Shown here piece after piece: positions 8,827 to 17,408 of a stretch of DNA of 64,000 bases; the first letter of the stretch is position 1; the number at the start of each line of letters is the position of its first letter. The stretch comes from Hydrogenophilus thermoluteolus (GTDB lineage Bacteria > Pseudomonadota > Gammaproteobacteria > Burkholderiales > Rhodocyclaceae). A model generated the notes under the pieces. The model searched no databases and was not told where the DNA came from. It saw only the letters and a program-made list of their open reading frames with translations. The position numbers and the translations under genes were made by a program. The stretch lies in NCBI RefSeq assembly GCF_003574215.1, contig NZ_AP018558.1, positions 964,001-1,028,000 of the forward strand. The letters are read 5' to 3'.

Positions 8827-9552
8827 TCACCGCGACCCGGTGCGGCGCGAAAGTTCCTGACAGGGGATGAGCGGCGCGAGAGCAGGCCAGACCGTTTCGA
8901 GAAGGAGCGGCTGCGCTTCCGCGGTGGGATGGAGCCCATCGGCTTGGAACGCGTCACGGTTGAGCGCAATGGGCGCCAAAAGGAACGGAACGAAACCGGC
9001 GACCCGTTTTTCCGCTGCCAATTCCGCAAAGGTCGCGGCGAACGCTTCGCTGTAGTCGGGGCCAAGGTTTGGCGGGATCTGCATGCCAACGAGTACCACT
9101 TGCGCGCCAGCACCGTGCGCTGCGTCGATCATCGCAGCCAGGTTTTCCCGCATCGCCGTGAGTGACAGACCGCGCAATCCGTCGTTTGCGCCAAGTTCAA
9201 GGATCACCAACCGGGGCCGTTCGCGGGCGAGCAGTTTCGGTAGCCGCACCCGACCGCCGTGGGTCGTCTCTCCCGAAACGCTGGCGTTGACCACGCGCCA
9301 CTGCGGCGCGCAGGCGCGCAATCGTTCGGCAAGGAGATCGACCCAACCGTTACCGGCGCGCAGACCATAGCCTGCCGAAAGGCTGTCGCCGAAGACGAGG
9401 AGCGTAGGTGCCTCGTTACGCGGCGCTGAAGCACTGGTCGTGGTCGCCGGGTCGGGGTTGGCCAGCGCCAGACTGTTCGATAACCGGTTGAGGAACCCAA
9501 CCGTTATCATCGCACTCAAGAGACGACGACGATTAAGAGAGCAACGCGACAT
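8827..9552 (-). CDS. tesA: Periplasmic GDSL esterase / lysophospholipase (TesA family)
   Basis: A 241-residue SGNH-hydrolase from the ATG at 9552. It has a twin-arginine-like or Sec-type hydrophobic leader in the first ~30 residues, block I VFGDSLSAGYG with nucleophile Ser57, a block III-like GANDGLRG, and the C-terminal DGLHPT with catalytic Asp and His. TesA enzymes hydrolyse thioesters, lysophospholipids and arylesters in the periplasm. It is divergent from ybbA, the arrangement seen in many proteobacteria. The ATG at 9510 is an alternative start, because the 9552 start directly abuts the ybbA ATG. Confidence 0.88.
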   Translation of the reverse strand: MSRCSLNRRRLLSAMITVGFLNRLSNSLALANPDPATTTSASAPRNEAPTLLVFGDSLSAGYGLRAGNGWVDLLAERLRACAPQWRVVNASVSGETTHGGRVRLPKLLARERPRLVILELGANDGLRGLSLTAMRENLAAMIDAAHGAGAQVVLVGMQIPPNLGPDYSEAFAATFAELAAEKRVAGFVPFLLAPIALNRDAFQADGLHPTAEAQPLLLETVWPALAPLIPCQELSRRTGSR

Positions 9553-10236
9553 ATGATCGAAGCCATCCATCTCACGAAAACGGTCACCCTGCCGAGCGGA
9601 ACCACCTTGACCTTGCTCGATGCGGTAGACTGTACCATCAACGACGGCGAGGCGGTCGCGATCGTGGGCGCCTCCGGTTCCGGCAAGACGACGCTCCTTG
9701 GCCTGCTCGCCGGGCTCGACCTGCCTACGAGCGGAAAGATCGTCGTCGATCGCGCCGATATCGCCACGTGGGACGAAGAGGCGCGCGCCCGTTGGCGGCA
9801 GCAAGCGGTTGGGTTCGTCTTCCAGGATTTCCAGCTCCTCTCCCACCTCACCGCGTGGGAGAACGTAGCGCTACCACTCTGGCTCAAGGGCGACGGGAAT
9901 GCGGAAAAGCAAGCCAAAGCGTGGCTCGCTCGTGTCGGTTTGGCCGAACGGCTCAGTCATCGCCCGGAGACGCTCTCCGGTGGCGAACAGCAACGCGTCG
10001 CGTTGGCGCGCGCTTTTGCGTGCAACCCGCGCTATCTCTTTGCCGACGAACCCACGGGAAACCTCGACGCCGCTACGGGCGAAACCGTGATCGAACTTCT
10101 CTTTTCTCTGCAGCAAGAGAGCGGGGCGACGCTCGTTCTGGTCACCCACGATCCGGCATTGGCCGCGCGCTGTCAGCGGGTATTGACCTTACAGCGGGGC
10201 AGACTCGTCGCGAACGACCATCCTTCACTGGGATGA
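9553..10236 (+). CDS. ybbA: ABC transporter ATP-binding protein (YbbA-like)
   Basis: A 227-residue ATPase of the LolD/MacB-like branch: Walker A GASGSGKT (39-46), Q-loop region VFQDFQLL, signature LSGGEQQR (near 140), Walker B YLFADEP and the H-loop THDP. In E. coli ybbA sits next to tesA and is followed by the large permease ybbP. Here the next gene is on the opposite strand and no permease is in sight, so the membrane partner must be elsewhere or lost. Its ATG abuts the divergent tesA ATG. Confidence 0.85.
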   Translation: MIEAIHLTKTVTLPSGTTLTLLDAVDCTINDGEAVAIVGASGSGKTTLLGLLAGLDLPTSGKIVVDRADIATWDEEARARWRQQAVGFVFQDFQLLSHLTAWENVALPLWLKGDGNAEKQAKAWLARVGLAERLSHRPETLSGGEQQRVALARAFACNPRYLFADEPTGNLDAATGETVIELLFSLQQESGATLVLVTHDPALAARCQRVLTLQRGRLVANDHPSLG

Positions 10237-11205
10237 GAGCGCGGCGCGTACCGCGCGCGCGGTGGTCCAGCCACTAGCCACCGCGCTTTCCAGCCCGGGA
10301 AGCGCGCCGATGGGGGGCAACCAGTCGCCGGCAAGCCACAAATGGCTGGCGATGCGAACCGGTTTGGCAACCATCTGCGGAAGCGCCCGTGCGCTACCCC
10401 AGCGCAGAACCTGCGGCCACTGGTGCAGCCGCGCCGCTGTTCGGCCCAATTCAGCGGGCAAAAGCGGCGCTGCGTCCTGCGGTTCGGTTGCCACGACTAC
10501 CGCTGCTGCGGTGAAGTGCAGTTGCCCGACCGTGGTCACCCGCCACCCCGAATCGCCGTGTGGGGTGAGCGTCATTACTGGGGACGCGATCTGTACCACC
10601 TGTCCGAACAGACCGATCCGCCGCGCGAGCGCCACCGCAAACCATTCGCTGGCAGCTTCCGCTACCTGCCACGCATGTCTTTGCGGCGCCGAAAAACGCA
10701 TGATGGCGCGAAGCAGCGGCGCGAGACGTGGCCAGGTCAGGGTTGTGACTGACTCTCCACACCATTGGGCAGCCAATTGTGTGAGCGCAGCGCTGAGCGG
10801 CGCGGGCGGAGTGGCGATACGGAACCAGGCATCGAGCGGCGTATCCGGATGGCGACGCCCCCACGCCCGCAACCGCCAAAGCCAAAAGAGGGGGTGGGGA
10901 ACGGGCGTTCCCTCGATTTTGGGCCAACCGGTTGCGGGGATTGACCACTGCTGCGTTCCGGCGTCATCCCCCCAGGTGAACGGAAGCGAACGGAGCGGTT
11001 GCAGGGAAAGCACACCCGTACGCATGAGTTGTTTCAACGTCGGAGCGGCGGCTGGGAAACGAAGCGCATTTTCTGCCAGTTCGGCGAGCGCCCCGCCCAG
11101 TTGCGCACGCTTTTCCAGTACGATCACGGAATACCCCCAACGCGCCAACCGCCAACCAGCGGTCAGTCCCGCTGCGCCCGCCCCGATCACGACGATTCGT
11201 TTCAC
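10225..11205 (-). CDS. FAD-dependent oxidoreductase (amine-oxidase / NAD(P)-binding Rossmann-like)
   Basis: From the GTG at 11205, with AAGGAG 5 nt upstream, the protein has 326 residues. It opens with a dinucleotide-binding motif, VVIGAGAAGLTAGWRLA, then VLEKRAQLGG, and near the C-terminus has LWLAGDW...GLESAVASGW, the FAD-closing motif of the flavin monoamine oxidase superfamily. Proteins of this small type (RenaIase-like FAD/NAD(P) proteins) are common in proteobacteria and have no firmly known substrate. Its 3' end overlaps ybbA by 12 bp in the convergent direction. A longer reading from 11271 lacks a ribosome site. Confidence 0.75.
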   Translation of the reverse strand: MKRIVVIGAGAAGLTAGWRLARWGYSVIVLEKRAQLGGALAELAENALRFPAAAPTLKQLMRTGVLSLQPLRSLPFTWGDDAGTQQWSIPATGWPKIEGTPVPHPLFWLWRLRAWGRRHPDTPLDAWFRIATPPAPLSAALTQLAAQWCGESVTTLTWPRLAPLLRAIMRFSAPQRHAWQVAEAASEWFAVALARRIGLFGQVVQIASPVMTLTPHGDSGWRVTTVGQLHFTAAAVVVATEPQDAAPLLPAELGRTAARLHQWPQVLRWGSARALPQMVAKPVRIASHLWLAGDWLPPIGALPGLESAVASGWTTARAVRAALSSQ

Positions 11206-11291
11206 TGCGCTCCTTTTCGAGGGGTGATCGTTCCTGCCACACGGTGGTATGATCGCACGCATCGTTCGCATTCGACAAGGAGCCGCGCGAC

Positions 11292-12383
11292 ATGGCGATC
11301 ACACAAGAGGCTGTTCGAAAGGTCCTCGCGCAAACCCTCGACCCCAATCGCGGAAAAGATTACGTGACCACCGGTGCTGTTCGGCAAATCGCGGTCGACG
11401 GCGACGCCGTTTCGGTCCAGATCGCGCTCGATTACCCCGCAAAGAGTCAATGGGTAGCGATCCAGCAGCAGATCGAAACCGCGCTTCGTGACGCGTTGCA
11501 CCCTTCGGCGCTTTTTGTCGAAGTGACCAGCCAAATCGGCATCCACAAGGTGCCGCCCGGGTTACGGCCGCTGCCCGGTGTCGCGAACATCGTCGCGGTC
11601 GCGTCGGGTAAAGGGGGTGTGGGGAAGAGCACCACCGCGGTCAATCTCGCGCTCGCGTTGGCGGCAGAAGGGGCGAAGGTCGGGATTTTGGATGCCGACA
11701 TCTATGGCCCCTCGATTCCGCAAATGCTCGGGCTTGGCCATCACAATCCGGTCTCGGAAGACGGGAAGAAGATGCAGCCGCTCACCGCGTATGGGATCGA
11801 AGCGATGTCGATCGGCTTCATGGTGGACGTCGAAACGCCGATGATTTGGCGCGGCCCGATGGCTTCGCAGGCGCTGGTGCAACTCCTCACCGAAACCGCG
11901 TGGCACGACTTGGACTACCTCATCGTCGATATGCCACCGGGAACGGGGGATATCCATCTCTCGCTCGCGCAGAAAGCGCCGCTCACCGGCGCGGTGATCG
12001 TCACGACCCCGCAGGAGATCGCGCTGTTGGACGCGCGCAAAGGGCTCAAGATGTTCGAAAAAGTCCAAGTCCCCGTTTTGGGGGTGATCGAAAACATGAG
12101 CCTGCATATCTGCTCGCACTGCGGTCACGTCGAACCGATCTTCGGCGAAGGGGGGGGCAAGAAGTTGTGCGCCGACTACGGCGTGCCCTTTTTGGGGGCG
12201 TTGCCCTTGGATCGTCGCATCCGGGAAGAGACCGACGGCGGCAAGCCCACCGTGGTCGCCGAACCCGATGGCCCGATCGCCGAAAAATATCGAGAAATCG
12301 CCCGGCAGGTGGCGATCGCGATCGCCGACCGCGGCAAAGATTTCACCCACAAAATGCCCACGATCGTGGTCAAGAACGACTGA
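11292..12383 (+). CDS. apbC: Iron-sulfur cluster carrier ATPase, Mrp/ApbC/NBP35 family
   Basis: A 363-residue protein with an N-terminal DUF59/MIP18 domain (1-90) and a deviant P-loop, SGKGGVGKS, at 105-113, plus the C-terminal CSHC motif (near 275) that binds a bridging [4Fe-4S] cluster in the dimer. ApbC proteins deliver clusters to apo-proteins in the cytoplasm. In this organism clients could include the many Fe-S proteins of respiration and NirJ, which is inference. It is followed after 8 bp by dcd on the same strand, a common neighbour in betaproteobacteria. Confidence 0.93.
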   Translation: MAITQEAVRKVLAQTLDPNRGKDYVTTGAVRQIAVDGDAVSVQIALDYPAKSQWVAIQQQIETALRDALHPSALFVEVTSQIGIHKVPPGLRPLPGVANIVAVASGKGGVGKSTTAVNLALALAAEGAKVGILDADIYGPSIPQMLGLGHHNPVSEDGKKMQPLTAYGIEAMSIGFMVDVETPMIWRGPMASQALVQLLTETAWHDLDYLIVDMPPGTGDIHLSLAQKAPLTGAVIVTTPQEIALLDARKGLKMFEKVQVPVLGVIENMSLHICSHCGHVEPIFGEGGGKKLCADYGVPFLGALPLDRRIREETDGGKPTVVAEPDGPIAEKYREIARQVAIAIADRGKDFTHKMPTIVVKND

Positions 12384-12391
12384 ACGCAACG

Positions 12392-12958
12392 ATGAGCATC
12401 AAATCGGACCGCTGGATACGCCGCATGGCAGAAGCGTATGGGATGATCGAACCGTTCGAACCCGAACTCGTGCGGCAAGTCGACGGCGCGCGCGTCGTCT
12501 CGTTCGGCACCTCGAGCTACGGCTACGACGTGCGCTGCGCCAACGAATTCAAAATCTTCACCAACATCAATTCGACGATCGTCGACCCCAAGAATTTCGA
12601 TGAACGCAGTTTCGTCGACTTCGTCGGTGACGTCTGCATCATCCCGCCCAACTCGTTTGCGTTGGCGCGCACCGTCGAATACTTTCGCATTCCGCGCAAC
12701 GTACTCACGGTCTGCCTTGGGAAGAGCACCTACGCGCGCTGCGGCATCATCGTCAACGTCACACCGCTTGAACCGGAGTGGGAAGGGCATGTGACGCTCG
12801 AATTCTCCAACACCACGCCGCTGCCAGCCAAGATTTATGCCAACGAGGGTGTGGCGCAGATGCTCTTCTTCGAATCGGACGAGGTGTGTGAAACGAGCTA
12901 CCGCGACCGGGGCGGTAAGTATTTGGGGCAACGCGGCGTGACCCTGCCGCGCATGTGA
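12392..12958 (+). CDS. dcd: dCTP deaminase
   Basis: A 188-residue protein matching Dcd in length and motifs: MSIKSDRWIRRMA at the start, SSYGYDVR, GKSTYARCGI and NVTPLEPEWEGHVTLE with the catalytic Glu. It deaminates dCTP to dUTP, feeding dTMP synthesis, and thyA lies 3 kb away. It starts 8 bp after apbC and is followed after 25 bp by the decarboxylase gene, suggesting one operon. Confidence 0.95.
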   Translation: MSIKSDRWIRRMAEAYGMIEPFEPELVRQVDGARVVSFGTSSYGYDVRCANEFKIFTNINSTIVDPKNFDERSFVDFVGDVCIIPPNSFALARTVEYFRIPRNVLTVCLGKSTYARCGIIVNVTPLEPEWEGHVTLEFSNTTPLPAKIYANEGVAQMLFFESDEVCETSYRDRGGKYLGQRGVTLPRM

Positions 12959-12983
12959 AGCGACAACGACAAAGGGCGACGCG

Positions 12984-15218
12984 ATGCGTTTTCATTTTCC
13001 GATCGTCATCATCGACGAGGATTTCCGTTCGGAAAACGCCTCCGGCTTGGGGATTCGAGCGCTCGCGCAGGCGATCGAAGCCGAAGGAATGGAGGTGCTG
13101 GGGGTGACGAGTTACGGCGACCTCACCTCGTTTGCCCAGCAACAGAGCCGGGCGTCGGCGTTCATCGTCTCGATCGACGACGAGCAGCTGCAAGACCCGC
13201 TGCAGGCGGCTGAGGTGATCGAACAGATTCGCAATTTCGTCGCCGAGATCCGTTTTCGTAACGCCGACATTCCGATCTTCCTCTACGGGGAGACCCGCAC
13301 CAGCCGCCACATCCCCAACGACGTGTTGCGCGAACTCCACGGCTTCATCCATATGTTCGAGGATACCCCGGAATTCATCGCGCGATACGTGGTGCGCGAG
13401 GCGCGCAACTACCTCGACAGCCTCGCTCCCCCCTTCTTTCGGGCGCTTACCCATTACGCTGCCGATGGATCCTACTCATGGCACTGCCCGGGGCATTCGG
13501 GTGGGGTGGCATTCCTCAAAAGCCCCGTCGGTCAGATGTTCCACCAGTTCTTCGGCGAAAATCTCCTGCGCGCCGACGTCTGCAACGCCGTAGAAGAGCT
13601 GGGGCAGTTGCTCGATCACACCGGGCCCGTTGCGGCGAGCGAACGCAACGCCGCGCGCATTTTCCACTGTGACCATCTGTTTTTCGTCACCAACGGAACC
13701 AGCACCTCGAACAAGATGGTCTGGCACTACACCGTTGCGCCGAACGATATCGTCGTGGTCGATCGCAACTGCCACAAATCGGTGCTGCACGCGATCATCA
13801 TGACCGGCGCGATTCCGGTCTTTCTCACCCCGACGCGCAACCACTACGGGATCATCGGCCCGATCCCGGAACGCGAATTCGCGCCAGAAGCGATCCAGGC
13901 GAAGATCGACGCACACCCGTTCGCCCAACTGGCAAACGACCGACAACCCCGCATCCTCACGCTGACGCAATCGACCTACGACGGCATCCTCTACAACGTC
14001 GAACGGATCAAAGCAGAGCTCGACGGCTACATTCCGACGCTGCATTTCGACGAAGCGTGGCTACCGCACGCCGCTTTTCACGACTTTTACGGCGACTACC
14101 ATGCAATTGGCGCAGACCGCCCGCGCTGCGAAACTTCGCTTATCTTCTCCACCCAATCGACCCACAAACTGCTTGCGGGGCTGTCGCAGGCGTCGCAAAT
14201 CCTGGTTCAAGAGGCGAAACAGGGTGGGTTTGACCGGGACCTCTTCAACGAAGCGTACTTGATGCATACCTCGACCTCGCCGCAATACGCGATCATCGCC
14301 AGTTGCGACGTTGCCGCGGCGATGATGGAACCGCCTGGGGGTACCGCGCTCGTCGAAGAATCCTTGATGGAAGCCGCCGAATTCCGCCGTGCGATGCGCG
14401 AAGTGGCGCGCGACTATCCCGATTGGTGGTTCCGCGTCTGGGGGCCGGATCGGCTCGCGGAAGAGGGGATCGGTTCGCCCGAAGACTGGATGCTGAGACC
14501 GAACGAACGGTGGCACGGTTTTGGCGAAATCAGCGAAGGGTTCAACATGTTGGACCCGATCAAAGCGACGATCATCACCCCAGGGCTCGACGTCGATGGC
14601 GATTTCCACGACTGGGGTATCCCGGCCGGGGTCGTGACCCGCTACCTTGCGGAACACGGCATCGTCGTCGAAAAAACTGGGCTTTACTCGTTCTTCATCA
14701 TGTTCACCATCGGCATCACCAAAGGGCGGTGGAACACGATGGTGACCGAATTGCAGCAGTTCAAGGACGATTTCGACCGCAACCAACCTCTGTGGCGGGT
14801 GATGCCGGAGTTCATCGCGAAGCACCCGAGATACGAAAAATGGGGGCTACGCGACCTGTGTCAGCGCATTCACGCGTTTTACAAAGCACACGACGTGGCG
14901 CGCCTTACCACGCAGATGTACCTTTCGGAGATGGAACCGGCGCTGCGCCCTGCGGACGCCTGGGCCAAACTGGCGCATCGCGAAATCGACCGCGTCCCCA
15001 TCGACGCGCTCGAAGGGCGGATCACCGCGATGCTCGTCACCCCGTACCCACCGGGAATCCCGCTTTTGATTCCGGGCGAGCGCTTCAACGCAACGATCGT
15101 CCACTACCTGCAGTTTGCCCGCGCGTTCAACCGGGCGTTCCCGGGGTTCGAGACCGACGTGCACGGCCTCGTCAAAGGCGAGGATGGGGAATACTACGTC
15201 GATTGCGTGCGCGATTGA
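12984..15218 (+). CDS. Arginine/lysine/ornithine decarboxylase, PLP-dependent
   Basis: This 744-residue enzyme has the group III decarboxylase layout: an N-terminal receiver-like wing domain (1-130), a PLP-binding aminotransferase-fold core with HCPGHSGG near 170 and the Schiff-base Lys395 in STHKLLAGLSQAS, and a C-terminal domain. It would produce agmatine, cadaverine or putrescine, used in acid resistance or polyamine supply; which substrate cannot be read from sequence. Its position after apbC-dcd is conserved in betaproteobacteria. No antiporter gene follows, which favours a biosynthetic role. The 3' end overlaps folA by 25 bp. Confidence 0.88.
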   Translation: MRFHFPIVIIDEDFRSENASGLGIRALAQAIEAEGMEVLGVTSYGDLTSFAQQQSRASAFIVSIDDEQLQDPLQAAEVIEQIRNFVAEIRFRNADIPIFLYGETRTSRHIPNDVLRELHGFIHMFEDTPEFIARYVVREARNYLDSLAPPFFRALTHYAADGSYSWHCPGHSGGVAFLKSPVGQMFHQFFGENLLRADVCNAVEELGQLLDHTGPVAASERNAARIFHCDHLFFVTNGTSTSNKMVWHYTVAPNDIVVVDRNCHKSVLHAIIMTGAIPVFLTPTRNHYGIIGPIPEREFAPEAIQAKIDAHPFAQLANDRQPRILTLTQSTYDGILYNVERIKAELDGYIPTLHFDEAWLPHAAFHDFYGDYHAIGADRPRCETSLIFSTQSTHKLLAGLSQASQILVQEAKQGGFDRDLFNEAYLMHTSTSPQYAIIASCDVAAAMMEPPGGTALVEESLMEAAEFRRAMREVARDYPDWWFRVWGPDRLAEEGIGSPEDWMLRPNERWHGFGEISEGFNMLDPIKATIITPGLDVDGDFHDWGIPAGVVTRYLAEHGIVVEKTGLYSFFIMFTIGITKGRWNTMVTELQQFKDDFDRNQPLWRVMPEFIAKHPRYEKWGLRDLCQRIHAFYKAHDVARLTTQMYLSEMEPALRPADAWAKLAHREIDRVPIDALEGRITAMLVTPYPPGIPLLIPGERFNATIVHYLQFARAFNRAFPGFETDVHGLVKGEDGEYYVDCVRD

Positions 15219-15748
15219 ACGCGGCGGTAGGTGACGAACGCAAACGGATAGGGGTGGTTCGCGTCCGCCGGGTGTCGCGTGCGTGCAACTTCGACGAATT
15301 CCGTTTTGGGCCAAGGCGGAAAGAACGCGTCGGCAGAGACTTCGGCGTCGACCTCGGTGAGCTCCAAGCGGTCCGCAAAGGGAAGTGCCGCGGCGTAGAG
15401 CTGCGCGCCGCCGATCACGAACACGGTGGGCGCCTTCGCCAATGCCGCCAATGCCGCCTCGAGCGTTGGAAAGCATAGCACCCCAGAGGGAAGCGTCGAT
15501 TCCGGTTCTCTTTCGGTGGGCGCGGCGTCCGTTTGCGATCGCGCAAGCGTTCGACTCACCACCACATTGGTGCGCCCCGGCAGCGGCCTCCCAAGAGAGT
15601 GCCACGTGTTGCGCCCCATCACCACCGGCGCCCCCAGCGTGAGCTGCTTGAAGCGTTTGAGGTCGTCCGGCAGATGCCACGGAAGCGCATTGCGGTACCC
15701 CAGTTCCCCATTTCGCCCCATTGCGGCGATGATCACGATTTCGCTCAT
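15194..15748 (-). CDS. folA: Dihydrofolate reductase
   Basis: A 184-residue DHFR: IIAAMGRNGELGYRNALPWHLPDDLKRFK with the active-site acidic residue in LPDD, MGRNTWHSLGRPLPGRTNVVVSR, and VIGGAQLYAAAL. It reduces dihydrofolate to tetrahydrofolate, regenerating the cofactor consumed by ThyA. Its ATG overlaps the thyA stop (ATGA), so the pair is translationally coupled. It is slightly longer than the usual ~160 residues because of an insertion (SQTDAAPTEREPE) after the NVVVSR strand. Confidence 0.95.
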   Translation of the reverse strand: MSEIVIIAAMGRNGELGYRNALPWHLPDDLKRFKQLTLGAPVVMGRNTWHSLGRPLPGRTNVVVSRTLARSQTDAAPTEREPESTLPSGVLCFPTLEAALAALAKAPTVFVIGGAQLYAAALPFADRLELTEVDAEVSADAFFPPWPKTEFVEVARTRHPADANHPYPFAFVTYRRVQSRTQST

Positions 15749-16545
15749 ACCGCCACCGGCGCCGGAATATGGGGATGGGGGTCGTACCCCTCCAGGGTGA
15801 AGTGCTCGTAGCGAAAATCCTCGAGCCGTGTGACCGTCGGGTCGAGCCGCATCCGCGGCAACGGGCGTGGCGTGCGGGTGAGCTGCAGACGCGCTTGTTC
15901 GATGTGGTTGCGGTACAAGTGGCAATCGCCGCCCGTCCAGATGAACTCGTGCGCGGTGTAGCCGCAAACCTGCGCCACCATCATCGTCAGGAGTGCATAG
16001 GAGGCAATGTTGAACGGAACCCCCAAAAAGACGTCGGCGCTGCGCTGATAGAGTTGGCACGAAAGCCGCCCATTCGCGACGTAAAACTGAAAAAGTGCGT
16101 GACAGGGCGGAAGCGCCATCTTGTCGACATCGGCGGGGTTCCACGCCACGACCAGGTGGCGTCGCGAGTCTGGATTGTTCTTGAGCGATTCCACCACCTG
16201 CGCGATCTGGTCGATCACCCGCCCGTCTGGTGCCTCCCAGCGCCGCCACTGTTTGCCGTAGATCGGCCCCAAGTCACCATTTGCGTCGGCCCATTCGTCC
16301 CAGATCGTCACCTTGTTTTCATGAAGGTAGCGAATGTTGGTGTCGCCGCGCAAAAACCAGAGCAGCTCATGAATGATCGAGCGCACATGGAGCTTTTTCG
16401 TGGTGAGGAGCGGAAAGGTCTCCCCGCCGTTGAGTGGAAACCGCATCTGATAGCCGAAGACCGACAGCGTGCCGACGCCGGTGCGGTCGCGTTTTTCCAC
16501 GCCGTAGGTGAGGATGTGGTCGAGAAGCGCCAGATAGGTCTGCAT
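15745..16545 (-). CDS. thyA: Thymidylate synthase
   Basis: A 266-residue ThyA with nucleophile Cys148 in LPPCHALFQF, the substrate-binding RRHLVVAWNP and QRSADVFLGVPFNIASYALL, and the N-terminal RDRTGVGT. It methylates dUMP to dTMP using methylene-tetrahydrofolate. It is first in the leftward thyA-folA operon. An in-frame extension to 16620 is unlikely because it would span the DNR-type box at 16565-16578. Confidence 0.96.
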   Translation of the reverse strand: MQTYLALLDHILTYGVEKRDRTGVGTLSVFGYQMRFPLNGGETFPLLTTKKLHVRSIIHELLWFLRGDTNIRYLHENKVTIWDEWADANGDLGPIYGKQWRRWEAPDGRVIDQIAQVVESLKNNPDSRRHLVVAWNPADVDKMALPPCHALFQFYVANGRLSCQLYQRSADVFLGVPFNIASYALLTMMVAQVCGYTAHEFIWTGGDCHLYRNHIEQARLQLTRTPRPLPRMRLDPTVTRLEDFRYEHFTLEGYDPHPHIPAPVAV

Positions 16546-16564
16546 ACAAAAACTCGCCGGTTTT

Positions 16565-16606
16565 TTGATCCAGGTCAAAGAAGCCCGTGAATAACTATGG
16601 TAATGT
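16565..16606 (+). promoter_or_regulatory. FNR/DNR-type box with -10 element upstream of the ODP gene
   Basis: TTGATCCAGGTCAA at 16565-16578 matches the FNR/DNR consensus TTGAY-N4-RTCAA at all ten positions. TAATGT at 16601-16606 is centred 32 bp downstream, the spacing of a class II activated promoter with the box at -41.5. The predicted transcript start near 16613 excludes the GTG at 16587 as translation start of the following gene. Confidence 0.7.
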
Positions 16607-16637
16607 GAAAAATACCACACGTGCCATGGGGTGGCGT

Positions 16638-17408
16638 ATGCGCAATCTAGAACTATACCGCGATTCGAACCACCTGTGCGTGCTTTTGCACGAAACCGAA
16701 GGGAATGAAGAGGAAGGCATTCACTCGAATCAGTATCTCATTTTGCACCGGGAGGAGGGGGTATTGCTCGACCCCGGCGGTTTCGGCGTGATGCCCGACG
16801 TGCTCGAAGCGATGCTCGACTACTGCACGCCGGAGCAGATCAAGGCGATCATCCTTTCGCACCAGGACCCGGACATCGTCGGCGGGTTAGCTTCCTGGCT
16901 CGAGATCACACAAGCTCAGGTGTGGATTTCGCGTTTGTGGACCCGCTTCATTCCCCATTATGGTCTCCCACCCAAGGCGGTCGAGCGCCTTATCGCGATT
17001 CCCGACGAAGGGGCACGCTTCACCTGGAACGACGGTACGGAACTGGAGCTCCTGCCGGCTCATTTCCTCCATTCCGAAGGCAATTTCCACGTCTATGACC
17101 CCACCAGCCAGATCCTCTTTTCAGGCGACCTCGGTGCAGCGGAGATGAGCAGTGCGGCACTCAGCCCATTTGTCGATGACTTCCCCGCTCACGTTTGCCA
17201 AATTGCCGGATTTCACCGTCGCTACATGGTGAGTCACCGTGCGGTTGCCGTATGGCGCGCGACCCTGGGGGATCGACCGCTCTCGATGATCGCCCCGCAG
17301 CACGGAGCGATCTACCGTGGTCGTGCGATCACTGATTTCCTTGCCTGGATCGACGAACTGCCTTGCGGCGTCGATTGCCTACAGCCAGGCGGGAGATTCC
17401 TTCCGTGA
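16638..17408 (+). CDS. Metallo-beta-lactamase-fold diiron protein, ODP / flavodiiron-like
   Basis: A ~256-residue MBL-fold protein without the flavodoxin domain of flavodiiron proteins. Diiron ligands are visible: HQDPD (His, Asp, Asp), a second His in HFLHSEGNF, the bridging Asp in FSGDLG, and APQHG. The HxDxD pattern, with Asp where flavodiiron NO/O2 reductases have Glu, is that of ODP proteins, of which the Treponema denticola member binds O2 reversibly for chemotaxis. The promoter ahead carries an FNR/DNR box. Its stop overlaps the GTG of a GGDEF-EAL gene, so a gas-sensing role feeding c-di-GMP turnover is inferred. The ATG at 16626 is an equally possible start. Confidence 0.75.
   Translation: MRNLELYRDSNHLCVLLHETEGNEEEGIHSNQYLILHREEGVLLDPGGFGVMPDVLEAMLDYCTPEQIKAIILSHQDPDIVGGLASWLEITQAQVWISRLWTRFIPHYGLPPKAVERLIAIPDEGARFTWNDGTELELLPAHFLHSEGNFHVYDPTSQILFSGDLGAAEMSSAALSPFVDDFPAHVCQIAGFHRRYMVSHRAVAVWRATLGDRPLSMIAPQHGAIYRGRAITDFLAWIDELPCGVDCLQPGGRFLP

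Noticed and set aside
16587..16637. GTG start for the ODP-like protein at 16587
   Set aside because: It lies upstream of the transcript start predicted from the box and -10, and the family N-terminus aligns with MRNLELY at 16638.
17363..17404. TTG start extending the GGDEF-EAL protein by 14 residues
   Set aside because: There is no ribosome site, and the GTG at 17405 gives the usual GTGA coupling to the upstream stop.
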